DNA from: Streptoverticillium olivoreticuli subsp. olivoreticuli
GTDB taxonomy: Bacteria; Actinomycetota; Actinomycetes; Streptomycetales; Streptomycetaceae
DNA length: 64,000 bases
Assembly: GCF_003391135.1 (NCBI RefSeq)
Contig: NZ_CP031455.1
Coordinates: forward strand, 4,371,001 to 4,435,000
Direction: 5' to 3'
Both the position numbers and the translations under genes were made by a program. The number at the start of each line of letters is the position of its first letter. Position 1 is the stretch's first letter. Under the pieces are notes generated by a model, which saw only the letters and a program-made list of their open reading frames with translations, searched no databases and was not told where the DNA came from. Positions 10,941-19,374 of this stretch are shown here, one piece after another.

Positions 10941-11629
10941 TTGACAGCGTGGCGATCGACAGCAATTCCACCAGTGACAAGAACCGGGCCTCTGCTTCGG
11001 GGACCCGTCGCACCCGCCGGGTGCGGATGACCGGCGCGGAGCGCCGTGAGCAGCTGCTGGACATCGGTCGCACGCTCTTCGCCGAGCGGGGGTTCGAGGG
11101 CACCTCGGTGGAGGAGATCGCGGCGAAGGCCGGGGTCTCCAAGCCGGTGGTCTACGAGCACTTCGGCGGCAAGGAGGGGCTGTACGCGGTGGTGGTCGAC
11201 CGCGAGATGCGGCAGCTGCTCGACATGGTGACGGGCGCGCTGACGGCCGGGCACCCCCGGGAGCTGCTGGAGCAGGCGGCCTTCGCCCTGCTGGACTACA
11301 TCGAGACGTATACGGACGGCTTCCGCATCCTGGTCCGCGACTCGCCCGTCGCGCAGTCCACGGGCACCTTCGCCTCGCTGATCAGCGACATCGCCACCCA
11401 GGTCGAGGACATCCTGGGCCTGGAGTTCAAGGCGCGCGGCTTCGACCCGAAGCTGGCCCCGCTGTACGCCCAGGCGCTGGTGGGCATGGTCGCCCTGACG
11501 GGCCAGTGGTGGCTGGACGTGCGCAAGCCGAAGAAGGCGGAGGTGGCGGCGCACCTGGTGAACCTGGCGTGGCACGGCCTGGACGGCCTGGAGCCCAAGC
11601 CGCGCCTGGTGGGCCACCGCCGGGCCTAG
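10937..11629 (+). CDS. TetR-family regulator coupled to the desaturase gene
   Basis: 230 residues. The TetR HTH spans residues ~36-86 (RREQLLDIGRTLFAERGF, then VEEIAAKAGVSKPVVYEHF). The C-terminal helical domain, with FRILVRDSPVA, is the ligand-binding part and resembles regulators found next to desaturases, which typically sense acyl-CoAs. The ATG at 10937 shares ATGA with the desaturase stop. An in-frame GTG at 10949 is a possible alternative. It probably represses its own operon. The ligand is not evident from sequence. Confidence 0.9.
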   Translation: MIDSVAIDSNSTSDKNRASASGTRRTRRVRMTGAERREQLLDIGRTLFAERGFEGTSVEEIAAKAGVSKPVVYEHFGGKEGLYAVVVDREMRQLLDMVTGALTAGHPRELLEQAAFALLDYIETYTDGFRILVRDSPVAQSTGTFASLISDIATQVEDILGLEFKARGFDPKLAPLYAQALVGMVALTGQWWLDVRKPKKAEVAAHLVNLAWHGLDGLEPKPRLVGHRRA

Positions 11630-11632
11630 CCC

Positions 11633-11647
11633 GCGCCCCGGGGGCGC
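11633..11647. terminator. Hairpin between convergent TetR and tam genes
   Basis: GCGCCCC (11633-11639) / GGGGCGC (11641-11647) around one base, in the 28-bp gap between two convergent stops. Short and GC-only. Confidence 0.35.
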
Positions 11648-11657
11648 CGGGGAAAGA

Positions 11658-12473
11658 TCAATCGCGGCGCGCCACCGCGAAGACGCGGCGGAACGGGAAG
11701 ACCGTGCCCCCCGGCCCCGCCGGATACGCCTCGCGCAGCAGCGCCCCGTACGACGTGAGGAATTCCTCCGTCGCGGACGCGTCGTCCGCGAGCGCCGCCA
11801 GGACCGGCCGCAGTGCCGTGCCCTTCGTCCAGTCGAGGACGGGGTCCGTGCCGCTCAGCAGCTGCATGTATGCCGTCTCCCACACGTCCGCCGTGAGCCC
11901 CAGGCCCGCGAGCCTCTCCAGGTAGCCCGCGGGTTCGAGGATGTGGCCGGCCCGGTGGAGGCCCGCGAGGCGGTCGCGCCAGCGGGGGCTCTCGCAGAGC
12001 TCGTGGAGCAGTACGTGGCTGGGTGCGGTGAAGTTGCCGGGGACCGTGAAGGCGAAGGTGCCGCCGGGTGCGAGGGCGGCGGTCCAGGACGGGAAGAGGT
12101 CGGCGTGCCCCGGGACCCACTGGAACGTGGCGCTGGAGACGATCAGGTCGTACGTCTCCTCGGGCACCCATCCGGCGAGGTCCGTGCGGGCGAAGTCGAG
12201 CCGGCCGCCACCGGCGGTGGGACCGGCGTGGGCCGCGGCCTCGGCGAGCATCTCGGCGGAGCTGTCGAGGCCGGTGATGTGGGCGTCGGGCCAGCGCTCG
12301 GCGAGGAGGGCGGTGACGTTGCCGGGTCCGCAGCCGAGGTCGACGATGCGGGCGGGGCCGCGGGGCGGCTCGGGTACGCGGGCGAGGAGGTCGTGGAAGG
12401 GGCGGGTGCGGTGGCCGGAGTGGCGGAGGTACTGCCGCGGGTCCCAGCCGGTCGCCGTGGGTGCGCTGTGCAT
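11658..12473 (-). CDS. tam: Trans-aconitate 2-methyltransferase
   Basis: 271 residues, class I SAM methyltransferase. Motif I VDLGCGPGNVTALLAERWP and acidic motif GLDSSAEML are evident, with SSATFQWVPGH typical of Tam. It esterifies trans-aconitate, an aconitase inhibitor formed spontaneously from cis-aconitate. The ATG at 12473 is preceded by AAGGAGG; the longer in-frame reading to 12596 runs through the regulatory region. It is divergent from a MarR gene with a perfect palindrome between, the arrangement established for S. coelicolor tam-tamR. Confidence 0.92.
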   Translation of the reverse strand: MHSAPTATGWDPRQYLRHSGHRTRPFHDLLARVPEPPRGPARIVDLGCGPGNVTALLAERWPDAHITGLDSSAEMLAEAAAHAGPTAGGGRLDFARTDLAGWVPEETYDLIVSSATFQWVPGHADLFPSWTAALAPGGTFAFTVPGNFTAPSHVLLHELCESPRWRDRLAGLHRAGHILEPAGYLERLAGLGLTADVWETAYMQLLSGTDPVLDWTKGTALRPVLAALADDASATEEFLTSYGALLREAYPAGPGGTVFPFRRVFAVARRD

Positions 12474-12584
12474 CGGTGGAGCCTCCTTGGGGGACGGCGG
12501 GGCGCGCGGGCCGGGTCGGGGGGCGCCCGACGGCCGGCGCTTACAGGATCCGCGCGCCTGTACACCCAGCATCCACCCCAAGTA

Positions 12585-12598
12585 TCTTGACGTCAAGA
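12585..12598. promoter_or_regulatory. TamR operator palindrome
   Basis: Perfect 14-bp palindrome TCTTGACGTCAAGA in the tam-tamR intergenic region, with the TTGACGTCAA core typical of MarR-family sites. It is 36 bp before the tamR start and 112 bp before tam. In S. coelicolor the TamR protein binds this intergenic region and is released by aconitate/citrate-type ligands (family knowledge). Confidence 0.75.
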
Positions 12599-12633
12599 GA
12601 CTTCATGTCGACAGACCAACTACACTGATCGCC

Positions 12634-13131
12634 ATGGAGGACGAGGTCGATCGACTTGTGTCAGCGTGGCGCCGCGAGCGCCCGGACCTCGACGTGGAAC
12701 CGCTCGAGGTGCTCAGCCGCGTCAGCAGGCTCGCCCGCCACCTCGACCGGGCCCGGCGGCTGGCCTTCGCCGAGCACCGGCTGGAGCCGTGGGAGTTCGA
12801 CGTGCTGACCTCCCTGCGCCGCGCGGGCGCCCCCTATCAGCTCTCCCCCGGCCAGTTGCTCACCCAGACGCTGGTCACCTCCGGCACCATGACCAACCGC
12901 ATCGACCGGCTCGCCAAGCGCGGCCTCGTCGAGCGGCTGCCCGACCCCAGCGACCGCCGGGGCGTGCTGGTGCGGCTCACCGCCGAGGGGCGCGACCGCG
13001 CGGACGAGGCGCTCGCCGGGCTGCTCGCCCAGGAGCGCGCCATCCTCGCCCGCCTGTCGGGCGGGCAGCGCAGCGAACTGGCCGATCTGCTACGTCAGTT
13101 GACTGCCCCGTTCGACAATGTGCCCGGCTAG
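12634..13131 (+). CDS. tamR: MarR-family regulator TamR
   Basis: 165 residues with the MarR winged helix: LSPGQLLTQTLVTSGTMTNRIDRLAKRGLVERLPDPSDRRGVLVRLT (residues ~69-115; the DxR wing is intact). In S. coelicolor TamR represses tam and senses trans-/cis-aconitate, citrate and isocitrate, linking oxidative damage of aconitase to gene control. The identity here rests on the MarR fold plus the conserved divergent pairing with tam. Its 3' end overlaps the convergent response regulator gene by 42 bp. Confidence 0.85.
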   Translation: MEDEVDRLVSAWRRERPDLDVEPLEVLSRVSRLARHLDRARRLAFAEHRLEPWEFDVLTSLRRAGAPYQLSPGQLLTQTLVTSGTMTNRIDRLAKRGLVERLPDPSDRRGVLVRLTAEGRDRADEALAGLLAQERAILARLSGGQRSELADLLRQLTAPFDNVPG

Positions 13132-13878
13132 GTCGACCGGCCCCACCCCGGCCCGGCGGGCCAGCGCGACCGCGGCGAGCGTGGAGTGCACGCCCAGCTT
13201 CCCCAGCACGTTCTGCATGTGTGTGCGCACCGTGTGCGGGGAGAGGTAGAGGCGCTCGGCGACGGCCTTGCGGCCGAGCCCGGCGACCATGCAGCGCAGC
13301 ACCTCGCGCTCGCGCGGGGTCAGCGACTCCACGAGCCGCTCGCTCTCGGTGCGGTGCTTGCGCGCGGCCGTGAGCTCCCGCAGCACCCCGGTCAGCAGGG
13401 CCGGCGGGAGATGCGTCTCGTCCCTCAGCACGCCCCTGATGACGGCCAGCAGCCGGGACAGCGAGCAGTCCTTGGCCACCCAGCCGCTGGCGCCCGCCTG
13501 GAGCGCCGCGGCGGCCCGTCTGGGGTCGTCGCGCTCGGCGAGCACCACCGTCCGCACGGCGGGCTGGCCGGTGCGGACGCCCGCCACCAGGGAGATACCG
13601 TCGACGACGCCCTCGGCGTGCCCGCCGTCGTGGACGGGCACGCGCTGCCCCGGCACGCCGTCCGCGGCCACCGTGCCCAGATCGGCGTCGACCAGGAGCA
13701 CGTCGAAGCGGCGCCCTTCGCCCGCCGCGCGCTCCAGGGCGCGCAGCGCCGCCGGACCACTGCCGGCCGCCGAGACGTCCACATCCTGCTCGGCCGCGAG
13801 GGCAGCGGCGAGCGACTCGGCGAAGATGCGGTGGTCGTCGACCACCAGAACCCGAATTCGTGCCACAGCCACCCCCAT
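13090..13878 (-). CDS. NarL/LuxR-type response regulator
   Basis: 262 residues. The receiver domain (~residues 7-150) has VLVVDDHR (acidic pair D14/D15) and phospho-acceptor Asp64 in FDVLLVDAD, and keeps Lys in GWVAKD. The usual switch Thr/Ser is Ala (TVVLAERDD). The C-terminal LuxR HTH (SLTPREREVLRCMVAG ... SPHTVRTHMQNVLGKLGV) binds DNA. No kinase gene is adjacent. The ATG at 13878 gives MGVAVARIRVLV; the in-frame GTG at 13866 is also possible. Overlaps tamR tail-to-tail by 42 bp, so simultaneous transcription would produce antisense RNA. Confidence 0.88.
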   Translation of the reverse strand: MGVAVARIRVLVVDDHRIFAESLAAALAAEQDVDVSAAGSGPAALRALERAAGEGRRFDVLLVDADLGTVAADGVPGQRVPVHDGGHAEGVVDGISLVAGVRTGQPAVRTVVLAERDDPRRAAAALQAGASGWVAKDCSLSRLLAVIRGVLRDETHLPPALLTGVLRELTAARKHRTESERLVESLTPREREVLRCMVAGLGRKAVAERLYLSPHTVRTHMQNVLGKLGVHSTLAAVALARRAGVGPVDLAGHIVERGSQLT

Positions 13879-14183
13879 ATTCCGGAAGGCGGGCAGTGCG
13901 GGTACGGCGCCCGGTGCCGGGGTCGCCACGCGCGCACGGCCGCCGCCGTGCCATGACAACTACCCCGCCCCCGGGCGTCGTACCTGACTGTCTCGCCCCC
14001 TGATCAGCGTCGGCCCCCACCGGCGCTGTGCATCAGCGTACGGCGGGGGTCCGGCGACGGGAGCCGATTGGCAAAACTGCCTGACCCGCGTGTTTATGGT
14101 GAGCTTTCTGTTCAGTATTGGGGCAGTGAACGACACGGAACGACTCGATGTTGTCCATGTCCCCGCCGGTTTTCAGCTCCGGC
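13879..14183. other. Gene-free 305-bp gap between response regulator start and galK stop
   Basis: Holds the upstream region of the response regulator. A 41-codon reading frame on the minus strand (14033-14158) has a poor Shine-Dalgarno context and a composition unlike neighbouring proteins, and I do not call it. The segment around 14070-14135 is noticeably less GC-rich than the rest and is where a promoter is most likely, but I see no convincing -35/-10 pair. Confidence 0.5.
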
Positions 14184-15338
14184 CTACGCCTCACGGCGCG
14201 CGCCCGGACCCGCGACCACCGGAAACACCCGCGGCCGCGCGAACCCGGCCGCCGCGAAGGCATCCGCGACGGCCCGCTCCACGGCCGCCGCCCGCTCCGA
14301 CTCCACCAGCGCCACCACCGATCCCCCGAACCCCGCCCCGGTCATCCGCGCCCCCAGCGCCCCCGAGGAATTCGCAACCGCGACCGCCAGGTCCAGCTCC
14401 GGGCACGAGACCCGGAAGTCGTCGCGGAGCGAGGCGTGCCCGGCCGTGAGGAGCGGTCCGACGGCCCGGACGTCGCCCGCGTCGAGGTGCGCGACGACCC
14501 GGCGGACGCGCTCGTTCTCGGTGACGACATGGCGCACCAGGGCCCGCGCGTCCGCGTCCGGCAACCGGTCGAGGGCGTCCCCCAGCCGGTCGTGGGGCAC
14601 GTCGCGCAGCGCGCGTACGCCCAGCGCGCGTGCCCCCGCCTCGCAACCGGCGCGCCGCTTCGCGTACGCGCCGTCGGCCAGCGCGTGCTTCACGCGGGTG
14701 TCGACGACCAGCAGCCGCAGCCCCGCGCCCGCCAGGTCCAGTGGTACGTGCCGCCGCGCGAGGTCGCGGGTGTCCAGGAACAGGGCGTGTCCGGTGACGC
14801 AGCAGGCTGAGGCGGTCTGGTCCATGATCCCGCAGGGGACGCCCACGAAGTCGTTCTCCGCCCGCCGGCAGATCCTGGCGATCTCCTGCCGGGACAGCGC
14901 GAGGCCGGCCGCTTCGGTGAGGGCGAGCGCGACGGCGCACTCCAGGGCTGCCGAGGAGGACAGCCCGGCGCCCTGTGGCACCTCGCCGTCGATGCGGAGG
15001 TCGGCGCCGCCGAGGTCGTGGCCCGCCTCGCGCAGGGCCCACAGCACGCCGGCGGGGTAGGCGGCCCAGCCCTCGGTGTGTCCCGGTCGCAGGTCGGCGC
15101 CGGAGAGTTCCAGCCATCCGGTGCGAGCGTCGTCGCCCCGGTGCAGGCGCAGCAGGCCGTCGTCGCGGGGCGCGGCCGCGGCCCGTACGGCGTGCGGGAG
15201 GGCGAACGGGAGCACGAACCCCTCGTTGACGTCGGTGTATTCACCGATGAGGTTGACCCGGCCGGGGGCCGCCCAGACCCCGGCGGGCGGGTGTCCGAAG
15301 GCCCGCCGGAAGGCGTCGGCCGAGGCGTCGGCGCTCAC
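14184..15338 (-). CDS. galK: Galactokinase
   Basis: 384 residues, GHMP kinase. Phosphorylates galactose to galactose-1-phosphate. GRVNLIGEYTD (residues 26-36) is the galactokinase signature, and PQGAGLSSSAA (121-131) is the ATP-binding GHMP motif. A C-terminal GARMTGAGFGG motif is present. The GTG at 15338 overlaps the galE stop (GTGA), giving translational coupling as the last gene of galT-galE-galK. Confidence 0.96.
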   Translation of the reverse strand: MSADASADAFRRAFGHPPAGVWAAPGRVNLIGEYTDVNEGFVLPFALPHAVRAAAAPRDDGLLRLHRGDDARTGWLELSGADLRPGHTEGWAAYPAGVLWALREAGHDLGGADLRIDGEVPQGAGLSSSAALECAVALALTEAAGLALSRQEIARICRRAENDFVGVPCGIMDQTASACCVTGHALFLDTRDLARRHVPLDLAGAGLRLLVVDTRVKHALADGAYAKRRAGCEAGARALGVRALRDVPHDRLGDALDRLPDADARALVRHVVTENERVRRVVAHLDAGDVRAVGPLLTAGHASLRDDFRVSCPELDLAVAVANSSGALGARMTGAGFGGSVVALVESERAAAVERAVADAFAAAGFARPRVFPVVAGPGARREA

Positions 15339-16297
15339 TCGGCAGCGGCCCGGCGGGCGAACTCCCAGGCGTCCGCGATGATTTCGGACAGTTCGGTGCG
15401 GCGGGGCCGCCAGCCGAGGGTCTCGGCGGCCCGCGCGGCGGAGGCGACGAGGACGGCGGGGTCGCCGGGGCGGCGCGGGGCGGCGGTCTGCGGGACGGGG
15501 TGGCCGGTGACCTTGCGGGCGGTCTCGATGACCTCGTGGACGGAGAAGCCGCTGCCGTTGCCGAGGTTGCAGATCAGGTGCTCGCCGTCGCGGGCCGCGG
15601 ACAGGGCGAGGAGGTGGGCCTCGGCGAGGTCGGCGACGTGGATGTAGTCGCGGACGCAGGTGCCGTCGGGGGTGGGGTAGTCGTCGCCGTACACGGCGAC
15701 GGACTCGCGCTCGCCCAGCGCGACCTGGAGGACGATCGGGACGAGGTGGGTCTCGGGCGCGTGCCGCTCGCCGTGGTGCCCGTAGGCGCCGGCGACGTTG
15801 AAGTAGCGCAGGGAGACCGCCGCGAGGCCGTGGGCGGCGCACTCGCCGCCGATCATGTGGTCGACGGCGAGCTTGGTGGCACCGTAGGGATTGGTGGGGC
15901 CGGTGGGGGCGTCCTCGGTGATCGGGACGGTGGCGGGCTCGCCGTAGGTCGCGGCGGTGGAGGAGAAGACGAGGGTGCGGACGTCCGCGTCGCGCATGGC
16001 GGCGAGGAGGTCGGCGGTGCCGGCGACGTTGTTGCGCCAGTACGGCTCGGGGTCGGCGACGGACTGGCCGACCTGGGAGTGGGCGGCGAAGTGCAGCACC
16101 GCCTCGTAGGAGCTGTCCAGCCAATTCCCGGCGTCCTGCACACGGCCCTCGATGAAGCGGGCGCCTTCGGGGACGCTCGCGCGGTGCCCGGTGGAGAGGT
16201 CGTCGAGGACGGTCACGGTGTGCCCGGCGGCCAGCAGGTGCGCGGTGACCACGCTCCCGATGTATCCGGCACCGCCTGTGACCAGGTATGTGCTCAT
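15335..16297 (-). CDS. galE: UDP-glucose 4-epimerase
   Basis: 320 residues, extended SDR. NAD-binding GGAGYIG (residues 8-14); catalytic Ser/Tyr/Lys set SST (112-114) and Y138-GATK142; NPYGATK and RYFNVAGA are typical of GalE. Interconverts UDP-galactose and UDP-glucose. The ATG at 16297 overlaps the galT stop (ATGA), and its stop overlaps the galK GTG. Confidence 0.96.
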   Translation of the reverse strand: MSTYLVTGGAGYIGSVVTAHLLAAGHTVTVLDDLSTGHRASVPEGARFIEGRVQDAGNWLDSSYEAVLHFAAHSQVGQSVADPEPYWRNNVAGTADLLAAMRDADVRTLVFSSTAATYGEPATVPITEDAPTGPTNPYGATKLAVDHMIGGECAAHGLAAVSLRYFNVAGAYGHHGERHAPETHLVPIVLQVALGERESVAVYGDDYPTPDGTCVRDYIHVADLAEAHLLALSAARDGEHLICNLGNGSGFSVHEVIETARKVTGHPVPQTAAPRRPGDPAVLVASAARAAETLGWRPRRTELSEIIADAWEFARRAAAE

Positions 16298-17337
16298 GTG
16301 CTCGCTACCTCTCGCAGTCGCTCGGCCGCGGCCTCGGGCGGCACGTCGTTGATGAACACACTCATGCCGGATTCGGAACCGGCGAGGAACTTCAGCTTGC
16401 CGGGAGCCCGGCGGACGGTGAAAAGCTCTAGGTGAAGGGCGAATTCACTCCTGTGGGGGTGGTGGAACGGCGCCTGGTGCCAGGCGGAGACGTACGGCGT
16501 GGGCTCCGGCAGGTCGAAGATCCGGTCGAAGCGCCGCAAGAGTTCCAGGTAGACCTGTGGGAACTCTGTGCGGGCGGCGTCGTCCAGCGCGGGCAGGTCG
16601 GGGACCCGGCGCCGGGGGTACAGGTGGACCTCGTACGGCCAGTGCGCGGCGTACGGCACGAAGGCCGTCCAGTGGCCGGTGTCGAGGACGACGCGGCGGC
16701 CGTCGGCGCGCTCGGCGGCCACGGTGGCGTCGAAGAGGTTCTGCCCGCCGGTGCGCCGGTGGTGCCCGGCCGCGGAGGCGAGCATGCGCTCGGTGCGCGG
16801 GGTGGTGAACGGATAGGCGTAGATCTGGCCGTGCGGGTGGCCGAGGGTGACGCCGATCTCGGAGCCGCGGTTCTCGAAGCAGAAGACCTGGGCGGCAGTG
16901 GGGAGTTCGGCCAGGTCGGCGGTGCGGTCGGTCCAGGCGGTGAGGACGAGCGCGGCGCGTTCCTCGTCGAGGTCGGCGAAGGAGGCGTGGTGGTCGGGGG
17001 TGAAGCAGACGACCTCGCAGCGGCCGGAATCCCCGGCGAGGGAGGGGAAGCGGTTCTCGAACACGGCCACGTCGTAGTCGGGTTCGGGGATCTCGGTGGA
17101 CCGGCCCTCGCGCGAGGGGCACAGCGGGCAGTCGTCGGGCGGCGGGTGGTGGGTCCGCCCCTGGCGGTGGGAGGCGATGACCACGCTGTCGCCGAGGAGG
17201 GGGTCCCGGCGGACCTCGGAGGTGGTGGCGACGGGGGCGGGGCGCCGGAGGTCGGGGGCGTCGCGCACGGTGTCGTCGCGGAGGTCGTAGTAGAAGAGCT
17301 CGCGCCCGTCCGCGAGCCGGGTGGCCGTCCGCTTCAT
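16294..17337 (-). CDS. galT: Galactose-1-phosphate uridylyltransferase
   Basis: 347 residues, HIT-like fold. The nucleotidylated His lies in GHPHGQ (166-171), and a zinc-type CPLC (70-73) sits near the N-terminus. ENRFPSL, HHASFADL and WPYEVHLYPRR are further family segments. First gene of the Leloir operon galTEK; the start at 17337 lies 116 bp from the divergent symporter, so the shared gap holds both promoters. Confidence 0.96.
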   Translation of the reverse strand: MKRTATRLADGRELFYYDLRDDTVRDAPDLRRPAPVATTSEVRRDPLLGDSVVIASHRQGRTHHPPPDDCPLCPSREGRSTEIPEPDYDVAVFENRFPSLAGDSGRCEVVCFTPDHHASFADLDEERAALVLTAWTDRTADLAELPTAAQVFCFENRGSEIGVTLGHPHGQIYAYPFTTPRTERMLASAAGHHRRTGGQNLFDATVAAERADGRRVVLDTGHWTAFVPYAAHWPYEVHLYPRRRVPDLPALDDAARTEFPQVYLELLRRFDRIFDLPEPTPYVSAWHQAPFHHPHRSEFALHLELFTVRRAPGKLKFLAGSESGMSVFINDVPPEAAAERLREVAST

Positions 17338-17453
17338 CCGGAACCTCTCTCACCGAACAGTCCGAACACCTTTACCAGACACCTTCACACACAACTCAAC
17401 ACAAGGAAGCATGACCCAACAACGCCGTCAACAGCGAGCGATGAGGTGGACCC

Positions 17454-19124
17454 ATGCGCGAACTGGCCGAAGGGCTGCGCCTTCCCGTCAACGGGCTCGA
17501 CTACACGATCCTCGTCCTGTACTTCGCCGTGGTCCTGGGCATCGGGCTCGCGGCCCGCCGCTCGGTCCGCACCAGCCTGGACTTCTTCCTCTCGGGCCGT
17601 TCGCTGCCCGCCTGGGTGACCGGCCTCGCCTTCGTCGCCGCCAACCTCGGCGCCACCGAGATCCTGGGCATGGCCGCCAACGGGGCACAGTACGGGGCCT
17701 ACACGGTCCACTGGTACTGGATCGGCGCGATACCGGCCATGGTCTTCCTGGGTCTGGTGATGATGCCGTTCTATTACGGCTCGAAGGTGCGCTCCGTACC
17801 GGAGTTCCTGCTGCACCGCTTCGGGCCGTCCTCGCACCTGCTGTCGTCCGTCATCTTCGCGGTGTCGTCCGTGCTGATCGCGGGGGTCAACCTCTACGCG
17901 CTGGCGCTGGTGCTCCAGGCGCTGCTGGGGTGGCCGCAGTGGGTGGCGATCGTGGTGGCGGGCCTCTTCGTCCTCGCGTACATCACCCTCGGCGGGCTCT
18001 CCTCGGCGATCTACAACGAGGTGCTGCAGTTCTTCGTCATCCTCGCCGCGCTGATACCCCTGACGGTCGTCGGCCTCCAACGGGTCGGCGGCTGGCACGG
18101 GTTGTCGCACACCCTCTCGGACAGCCACGGCGACGACTTCCTGAGCGCCTGGGGCGGCACGGGCATCGGCCACGCCAATCCGCTGGGCGCCAACTGGCTG
18201 ACCATCGTCCTGGGGCTGGGCTTCGTCCTCAGCTTCGGCTACTGGACCACCAACTTCGCCGAGGTGCAGCGCGCGCTGTCCGCGAAGGACCTCGGCGCCG
18301 CCCGGCGCACCCCGCTCATCGCCGCGTTCCCCAAGCTCCTCATCCCGCTGGCCGTGGTGCTGCCGGGCCTGATCGCGGTCGCCATGGAACCGGCGCTGGG
18401 CCGGGCGGGCAGCGGCCTGAGCTACAACGACGCGATCCCGGTGCTGATGCGCGACCTGCTGCCGAACGGCGTGCTGGGGCTCGCGGTCACCGGGCTGCTC
18501 GCCGCCTTCATGGCGGGCATGGCGGCCAACGTCTCGTCCTTCAACACCGTCTTCACCAACGACATCTGGGCCGCCTACGTGCGCAAGGACCGGCCCGACG
18601 CGCACTATCTGGCGACGGGGCGGTGGATCACGGCGATCGGGGTGCTGGCCGGCATGGGGACGGCGTTCATCGCCTCGTCGTTCGGCAACATCATGAACTA
18701 CCTCCAGACGCTGTTCTCGTTCTTCAACGTGCCGCTGTTCTGCGTCTTCATCATCGGCATGTTCTGGAAGCGGGCCACGGCCGCGGCGGGCTTCTGGGGG
18801 CTGCTGTCCGGCACGGTCGCGGCGATGGTCAACTACTTCTGGCTGTACAAGCAGGGAGTTGTCGCGATCCCGTCCGACCAGGGCGCCAACTTCGTCTCCG
18901 CGATCGTCGCGTTCGCGGCCGGCGCGGTGGTGACGGTCGCCGTCTCGTACGCCACGGCGCCCAAGCCCGCCGCCTCGCTGGCGGGGCTGGTCCACGGCAC
19001 GGCCGCGCCCGGCGCCGCGGAGCCGCCCGCCGAGGGCGACGACGCGTGGTACCGCAGGCCCGCGCTGCTCGGCTGGGGCGCGGTCGTCCTCGCCGCCGTC
19101 TGCTACGTCCCGTTCTCCTTCTGA
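17454..19124 (+). CDS. Sodium:solute symporter (SSS family), probable galactose/sugar uptake
   Basis: 556 residues with about 13-14 membrane spans. SSS landmarks: FFLSGRSLPAW near the N-terminus, GATEILGMAANGAQYG, and YITLGGLSSAIYNEVLQFF. The relatives are the SGLT-like symporters. The position, divergent from galTEK and sharing its promoter region, argues that it imports galactose or a galactoside; the substrate is inferred from context only. The ATG at 17454 has GAGGTGG upstream. An out-of-frame ATG at 17411 begins a shadow reading frame. Confidence 0.9.
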   Translation: MRELAEGLRLPVNGLDYTILVLYFAVVLGIGLAARRSVRTSLDFFLSGRSLPAWVTGLAFVAANLGATEILGMAANGAQYGAYTVHWYWIGAIPAMVFLGLVMMPFYYGSKVRSVPEFLLHRFGPSSHLLSSVIFAVSSVLIAGVNLYALALVLQALLGWPQWVAIVVAGLFVLAYITLGGLSSAIYNEVLQFFVILAALIPLTVVGLQRVGGWHGLSHTLSDSHGDDFLSAWGGTGIGHANPLGANWLTIVLGLGFVLSFGYWTTNFAEVQRALSAKDLGAARRTPLIAAFPKLLIPLAVVLPGLIAVAMEPALGRAGSGLSYNDAIPVLMRDLLPNGVLGLAVTGLLAAFMAGMAANVSSFNTVFTNDIWAAYVRKDRPDAHYLATGRWITAIGVLAGMGTAFIASSFGNIMNYLQTLFSFFNVPLFCVFIIGMFWKRATAAAGFWGLLSGTVAAMVNYFWLYKQGVVAIPSDQGANFVSAIVAFAAGAVVTVAVSYATAPKPAASLAGLVHGTAAPGAAEPPAEGDDAWYRRPALLGWGAVVLAAVCYVPFSF

Positions 19125-19140
19125 TTTCCGGGGAGTTGTC

Positions 19141-19374
19141 ATGAAAGCGAAGCACCGGCTGTTCGACCTGCGGCTGATCATCGGCGCGCTGTTCGCGGTG
19201 TACGGCGTCATCGTCACCGGCGCCGGGATCGCCGCCTCGGACGCGGATCTGGAGAAGGCCCAGGGCATCAACATCAACCTCTGGACGGGCCTGGGCATGC
19301 TCGCGCTCGGGGCCTTCTTCCTGCTGTGGTTCAGGCTCCGCCCTGCGGCCCCGCCGGAGGCCGGGGAGCGATGA
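19141..19374 (+). CDS. Small two-span membrane protein after the symporter
   Basis: 77 residues with two hydrophobic helices (~residues 11-32 and 47-65) separated by a short polar loop, and a basic N-terminus (MKAKHR). It starts 16 bp after the symporter stop with GGGGAG upstream, so the two are cotranscribed. It may be an accessory subunit of the symporter, a role I only infer. Its 3' end overlaps the convergent response regulator gene by 44 bp. Confidence 0.8.
   Translation: MKAKHRLFDLRLIIGALFAVYGVIVTGAGIAASDADLEKAQGININLWTGLGMLALGAFFLLWFRLRPAAPPEAGER

Noticed and set aside
14033..14158. 41-codon minus-strand frame starting MDNIESFRVVHC
   Set aside because: Weak ribosome site, no coding-type codon use, no recognisable family. 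It might be a leader peptide but I cannot support it.
17411..17453. ATG with AAGGAAG upstream before the symporter gene
   Set aside because: It opens a different frame that becomes an antisense-type Arg-rich shadow of the symporter. It could only be a very short leader and shows no feature of one.
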